This document shows positions 60,869 through 64,000 of a DNA stretch of 64,000 bases, in pieces. The stretch is from Corynebacterium singulare. Lineage in GTDB: Bacteria > Actinomycetota > Actinomycetes > Mycobacteriales > Mycobacteriaceae. Location of the stretch: assembly GCF_000833575.1 (NCBI RefSeq), contig NZ_CP010827.1:1120980-1184979 (forward strand), read 5' to 3'. Below the pieces are notes generated by a model. It did not search any database. It had not been told where the DNA came from and saw only the letters and a list, made by a program, of their open reading frames with translations. The position numbers and the translations under genes are program-made. The stretch's first letter is position 1, and every line of letters starts with the position of its first letter.

Positions 60869-63800
60869 ATGGCTTCTTACCTGCTGCATGGCCTCTGGCT
60901 GCCCGTCTCTGGCCTGAGTCTGTGGATCGAACAGGTCGAAGGACACAAGATTGTCATGCCCTCCGCTGTGCCTGAAGGCACCTTCCCGGACGTCGTCGAC
61001 ACAATCTTGGAGAAGAAAACCTTCCGCAACCGAGCGCGGGTGTCACTGCGCACACCAAAGGGCAAGGACGTTTCCCTCATGGTCCCCATGGCCATGTTCG
61101 CCCCAGATGAGGCAGTCGAAACCTTAGCCAAGCTGGAGTACCTCGATACTGACAGCCAGGCAGTCACGGCGGAGCAGCGCCTGACCATTGCTCCGGATCT
61201 CCTGTGGCTCATCCGCGCTTACCGCGGGCTCTACCGTTTCGTTCGTGCAGGGCGGGTGACCATCCGTCTTTCGTACCAGGCAGGCGAGTGGTACCCCATG
61301 TGGCAGCTGGCCTCCGGTTTGGGGGAGCGCAGCTGGCTGGCCGAAATGCTTGCCGCCGCGCCGGGCATTCTCACAATAAACAACCGCGCGCTGTCGGATG
61401 ACTTGGCCGATGAGCTTACGCACTGGATCGCCTATACCCAGCTGAAGCCGCAGATCGAGGCACCTCGCGCCGCGCCGTGGCATGATTTTGCCCTGGCACT
61501 GTTGAAGACCTCCCCAGTGAAGAAGGGCCGTGCTCAGCTTTTGCGCGGGCTTAACGAGTGGAAGGATTCCATCACGTCGGTGGATCTTCAGTTGGTCTTC
61601 CTCGTCGAAGAGCCGCAGGAGGATGAGGATCCGGAAGAGACTATCTGGCCCATCCGGGTGCTCGTGCGCTCCGGTACGGATTCTCCGCGTCCGGTGAAAC
61701 AGGAGCAGTTGGATCGGGGGAGCGTCGAGAAGCTGCGTGATGCCCGTCGCCATGCCTTCGACGTTGCCCCGCGCCTGAAATACAACTCCGGACAGGCCTC
61801 GCCCTACGGCGGTGACTGGGACGTCTATCTTTCAACGGAGCAGCTCGTGGAGTTCGTCACGCACGATGCCGCCGCCCTGCGCAAGGCGGGCTTCACTGTC
61901 ATGCTGCCGAAGTCCTGGTCACATATGGAGACCAAGGCCAAGCTGGAAACTGTCGAGGCTCATGACCCAGCCGAAGGCTCCACTAAGGCGCACATCGGCA
62001 TGGAGAAGCTGGTCAACTATGACTGGAAGCTCTCCGTCGGTGATACACAGCTCACTGATTCTGAGATGGAGGAGCTGGTCCGGTCTAAGTCGGGCCTCAT
62101 TAAGCTGCGTGGTGAATGGGTCATGGCGGATACGCAGTCCCTCAACAAGATCCAGCAGTACATGCGTGAGCTTGCCGATACCGCCCGCAGGCGCGCGCTC
62201 AAGGAATTGGAGAAGCTCGCCGCCACTGCAGAGATGGCGCGTCAGTTGGGTCAGCCCGGCTGGGAGGAGCTCGTGGCGGAGGTGGAGCGCCGCCGCAAGG
62301 AGTTCAACGAAGGCGAAGAAGAAGCCGTGGTCTCCCTCGCGGATCTGCGCGAGATGGCGCTCAAGTCCATGGCGGAGGACCCGATCGCCTTCACCGGATC
62401 TGAGTGGCACGCTTCGTTGCTCGGCGGGATGGAGACCACCGCGCCCGACCGCGTCGACATCCCTGATACGGTTCACGCGGAGCTGCGTGATTATCAGCGT
62501 CGCGGCGTTGACTGGCTCTATTGGATGTCGCAGAACAATATTGGGGCAGTGCTTGCCGACGACATGGGTTTGGGCAAAACCCTTCAACTACTGTCGCTGC
62601 TTGCCGTCGAAAAGGCGGCGTCTGACGACGCCGCGCAGGACAAGGACGCCGCGGGGGATACCAACTCTGCATGGAACCCCACCCTGGTCGTTGCACCCAC
62701 CTCCGTCGTGGGCAACTGGGCCCGCGAAGCCGCACGCTTCGTGCCGGACTTCACCGTCCTGGTTCAGCACGGCACGGGACGGCTCAAGGGCGAGGAGCTT
62801 GTCGCGGCCGCCCAAGCCTCCGACGTTGTCATCACGTCCTATGGCACCGTGGCCCGAGACTTCCTGACCTTGAGCAAGGTGGACTGGGATCGCGTGGTCC
62901 TCGATGAAGCTCAAGCCATTAAGAACGCCGCGACCCGTTCGTCCAAAGCTGTGCGCGCCATCCCGTCGCGTCACCGCGTGGCGTTGACCGGTACGCCCAT
63001 TGAGAACCGGCTGTCGGAAATGCGCTCCATTCTGGATTATTGCAACCCAGGAATTCTGGGCTCGGCATCGTTCTTTCGCAACCACTTTGCCAAGTCCATC
63101 GAACGCGAAGGCAGCGATGTCATGGCAGAGCGTTTGCGCCTGCTCACCGCGCCTTTCATTCTCCGCCGCCTCAAGACAGACCCGAATATCATCGATGACC
63201 TGCCGGAGAAGTCCGAGCAAATCATCACCGTGCGAATGACCGATGAACAGGCGGCGCTGTACAAGGCCTTGGTCAATGACGTGGACGAAGCGCTGAAAAA
63301 CAAGGAGGGCATGTCGCGCCGCGGCCTTGTGCTCGCCTCACTAACCCGCATTAAGCAGATCTGCAACCACCCGGCACACTTCCTTGGTGATGGCAGTCCC
63401 GTCACCATCAAAGGCAGGCACCGCTCCGGCAAGGTAGAAGAGCTTATGCGCATCGTCGACCAGGCCATCGAGTCTCGCGAGCGCGTGCTCATTTTTACCC
63501 AGTACAAGGCCTTCGGTGACATCCTCCAGCCCTATCTCTCCGACCAGTTGGGCTGCGAGATTCCTTTCCTCCACGGCGGAGTGAGCAAGAATCGCCGCGA
63601 CACGATGGTGGAGGAGTTCCAGGCCGCGGATGGCGCCCCGGCCATGCTGCTCTCCCTTAAGGCGGGCGGTACGGGCCTGAACTTGACGGCGGCGTCGATT
63701 GTCGTGCACATGGACCGCTGGTGGAACCCGGCTGTGGAGAATCAGGCCACCGACCGCGCCTTCCGCATCGGACAGGAACGCAACGTGCAGGTCTACAAGA

Positions 63801-63958
63801 TGATTACCGCTGGCACGCTCGAGGAATCCATCCAGGACATCCTTGATGGCAAGATGCAGCTCGCGGGCGCCGTCGTGGGCGAGGGCGAAGGATGGCTCAC
63901 CGAGCTCACCCCAGAACAACTGGCGGAGCTTATGAGCTACAAGGGAGAGGAGAATTAA
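60869..63958 (+). CDS. SNF2-family helicase (HelZ type)
   Basis: A 1,029-residue SWI2/SNF2 ATPase. The N-terminal half (about 1-490) is the bacterial SNF2-associated domain. The motor has DDMGLGKT (about 563-570), LDEAQAIKN (about 676-684), ALTGTPIENRLSE, and in the second lobe LLSLKAGGTGLNL (about 926) and ATDRAFRIGQ (about 960). The next gene begins directly after its stop; mycobacterial HelZ is also followed by a SWIM-type zinc-finger gene. ATG 60869 comes 7 nt after TAGACT, a leaderless start. Probable role in DNA repair or nucleoprotein remodelling. Confidence 0.92.
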   Translation: MASYLLHGLWLPVSGLSLWIEQVEGHKIVMPSAVPEGTFPDVVDTILEKKTFRNRARVSLRTPKGKDVSLMVPMAMFAPDEAVETLAKLEYLDTDSQAVTAEQRLTIAPDLLWLIRAYRGLYRFVRAGRVTIRLSYQAGEWYPMWQLASGLGERSWLAEMLAAAPGILTINNRALSDDLADELTHWIAYTQLKPQIEAPRAAPWHDFALALLKTSPVKKGRAQLLRGLNEWKDSITSVDLQLVFLVEEPQEDEDPEETIWPIRVLVRSGTDSPRPVKQEQLDRGSVEKLRDARRHAFDVAPRLKYNSGQASPYGGDWDVYLSTEQLVEFVTHDAAALRKAGFTVMLPKSWSHMETKAKLETVEAHDPAEGSTKAHIGMEKLVNYDWKLSVGDTQLTDSEMEELVRSKSGLIKLRGEWVMADTQSLNKIQQYMRELADTARRRALKELEKLAATAEMARQLGQPGWEELVAEVERRRKEFNEGEEEAVVSLADLREMALKSMAEDPIAFTGSEWHASLLGGMETTAPDRVDIPDTVHAELRDYQRRGVDWLYWMSQNNIGAVLADDMGLGKTLQLLSLLAVEKAASDDAAQDKDAAGDTNSAWNPTLVVAPTSVVGNWAREAARFVPDFTVLVQHGTGRLKGEELVAAAQASDVVITSYGTVARDFLTLSKVDWDRVVLDEAQAIKNAATRSSKAVRAIPSRHRVALTGTPIENRLSEMRSILDYCNPGILGSASFFRNHFAKSIEREGSDVMAERLRLLTAPFILRRLKTDPNIIDDLPEKSEQIITVRMTDEQAALYKALVNDVDEALKNKEGMSRRGLVLASLTRIKQICNHPAHFLGDGSPVTIKGRHRSGKVEELMRIVDQAIESRERVLIFTQYKAFGDILQPYLSDQLGCEIPFLHGGVSKNRRDTMVEEFQAADGAPAMLLSLKAGGTGLNLTAASIVVHMDRWWNPAVENQATDRAFRIGQERNVQVYKMITAGTLEESIQDILDGKMQLAGAVVGEGEGWLTELTPEQLAELMSYKGEEN

Positions 63959-64000
63959 ATGGCGCCAGCACGTCCCAAAGACGACAACGTCATCTACGCC
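63959..64000 (+). CDS. Start of the next gene (probably SWIM zinc-finger protein), truncated by window end
   Basis: Fourteen codons starting MAPARPKDDNVIYA. AAGGGAGAGGAG lies 7-18 bases before ATG 63959 and the SNF2 stop is immediately upstream, so it is the next gene of the operon. The SWIM assignment rests only on the neighbour order in mycobacteria. Confidence 0.6.
   Translation, partial: MAPARPKDDNVIYA

Overview
The window is a piece of a high-GC actinobacterial chromosome and almost certainly a Corynebacterium. Reasons: the fused 2-oxoglutarate decarboxylase/dehydrogenase OdhA, the gene order dapD-dapE-LOG-folP2-gpgS-DUF3117-glgA/glgC-methyltransferase-sigE-anti-sigma-tatB-mrp (the order also known from mycobacteria and C. 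glutamicum), an LAxTG-type sortase signal, and many start codons placed 6-8 nt after a TANNNT -10 box, the leaderless arrangement common in this group. The species cannot be fixed from sequence alone; a skin or clinical corynebacterium is a reasonable guess.

Layout. 1-2526: an accessory edge with an XRE regulator plus membrane protein pair, a lone AbiEi/DUF559 protein, and an intergenic array of a 50-bp inverted-repeat element. 2527-6380: dapD between two paralogous amino-acid permeases. 6471-11329: dapE, a LOG-type protein, folP2, gpgS, a DivIVA-like protein, DUF3117 and an RlmA-like methyltransferase. 11414-15394: glycogen/maltose-1-phosphate genes (GH32-like, glgA, glgC). 15519-19379: O-methyltransferase-like protein, sigE and its anti-sigma factor, tatB, mrp. 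19509-29950: a lipoprotein, then a very large cell-wall adhesin (about 2,520 residues once a +1 frameshift in a C5 run is repaired) with Rib-like and twelve G5-like repeats, a Pro-Thr stalk and an LANTG anchor. A 1,667-bp IS1634-type element has inserted directly behind it and is flanked by an exact 79-bp target duplication. 30263-41423: odhA, an EcsC-like protein, a carboxylesterase, an acidic protein, an S-component-like membrane protein, an MFS transporter and an RpiR regulator. 41424-45631: a small orphan gene and a PLD-helicase-DUF3427 plus NUDIX pair. 45684-55420: a complete histidine-utilisation cluster (hutG, permease, YjiH-family protein, hutR, hutH, hutU, hutI). 55589-64000: DEAD-box RNA helicase, a membrane protein, a secreted HNH nuclease, putP, and a SNF2 helicase followed by the start of the next gene.

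How the parts fit. The left half is mostly housekeeping: lysine/cell-wall precursor synthesis (DapD, DapE), glucosylglycerate and glycogen chemistry (GpgS, GlgA, GlgC), envelope stress (SigE and its anti-sigma factor) and protein export (TatB). The hut genes form two divergently placed blocks around the IclR-type regulator and would convert histidine to glutamate and formamide. The places that look most unusual are the intergenic inverted-repeat array, the frameshifted giant adhesin with the adjacent long-duplication IS, the two-gene helicase/NUDIX module, and several paired palindromes in long intergenic regions.
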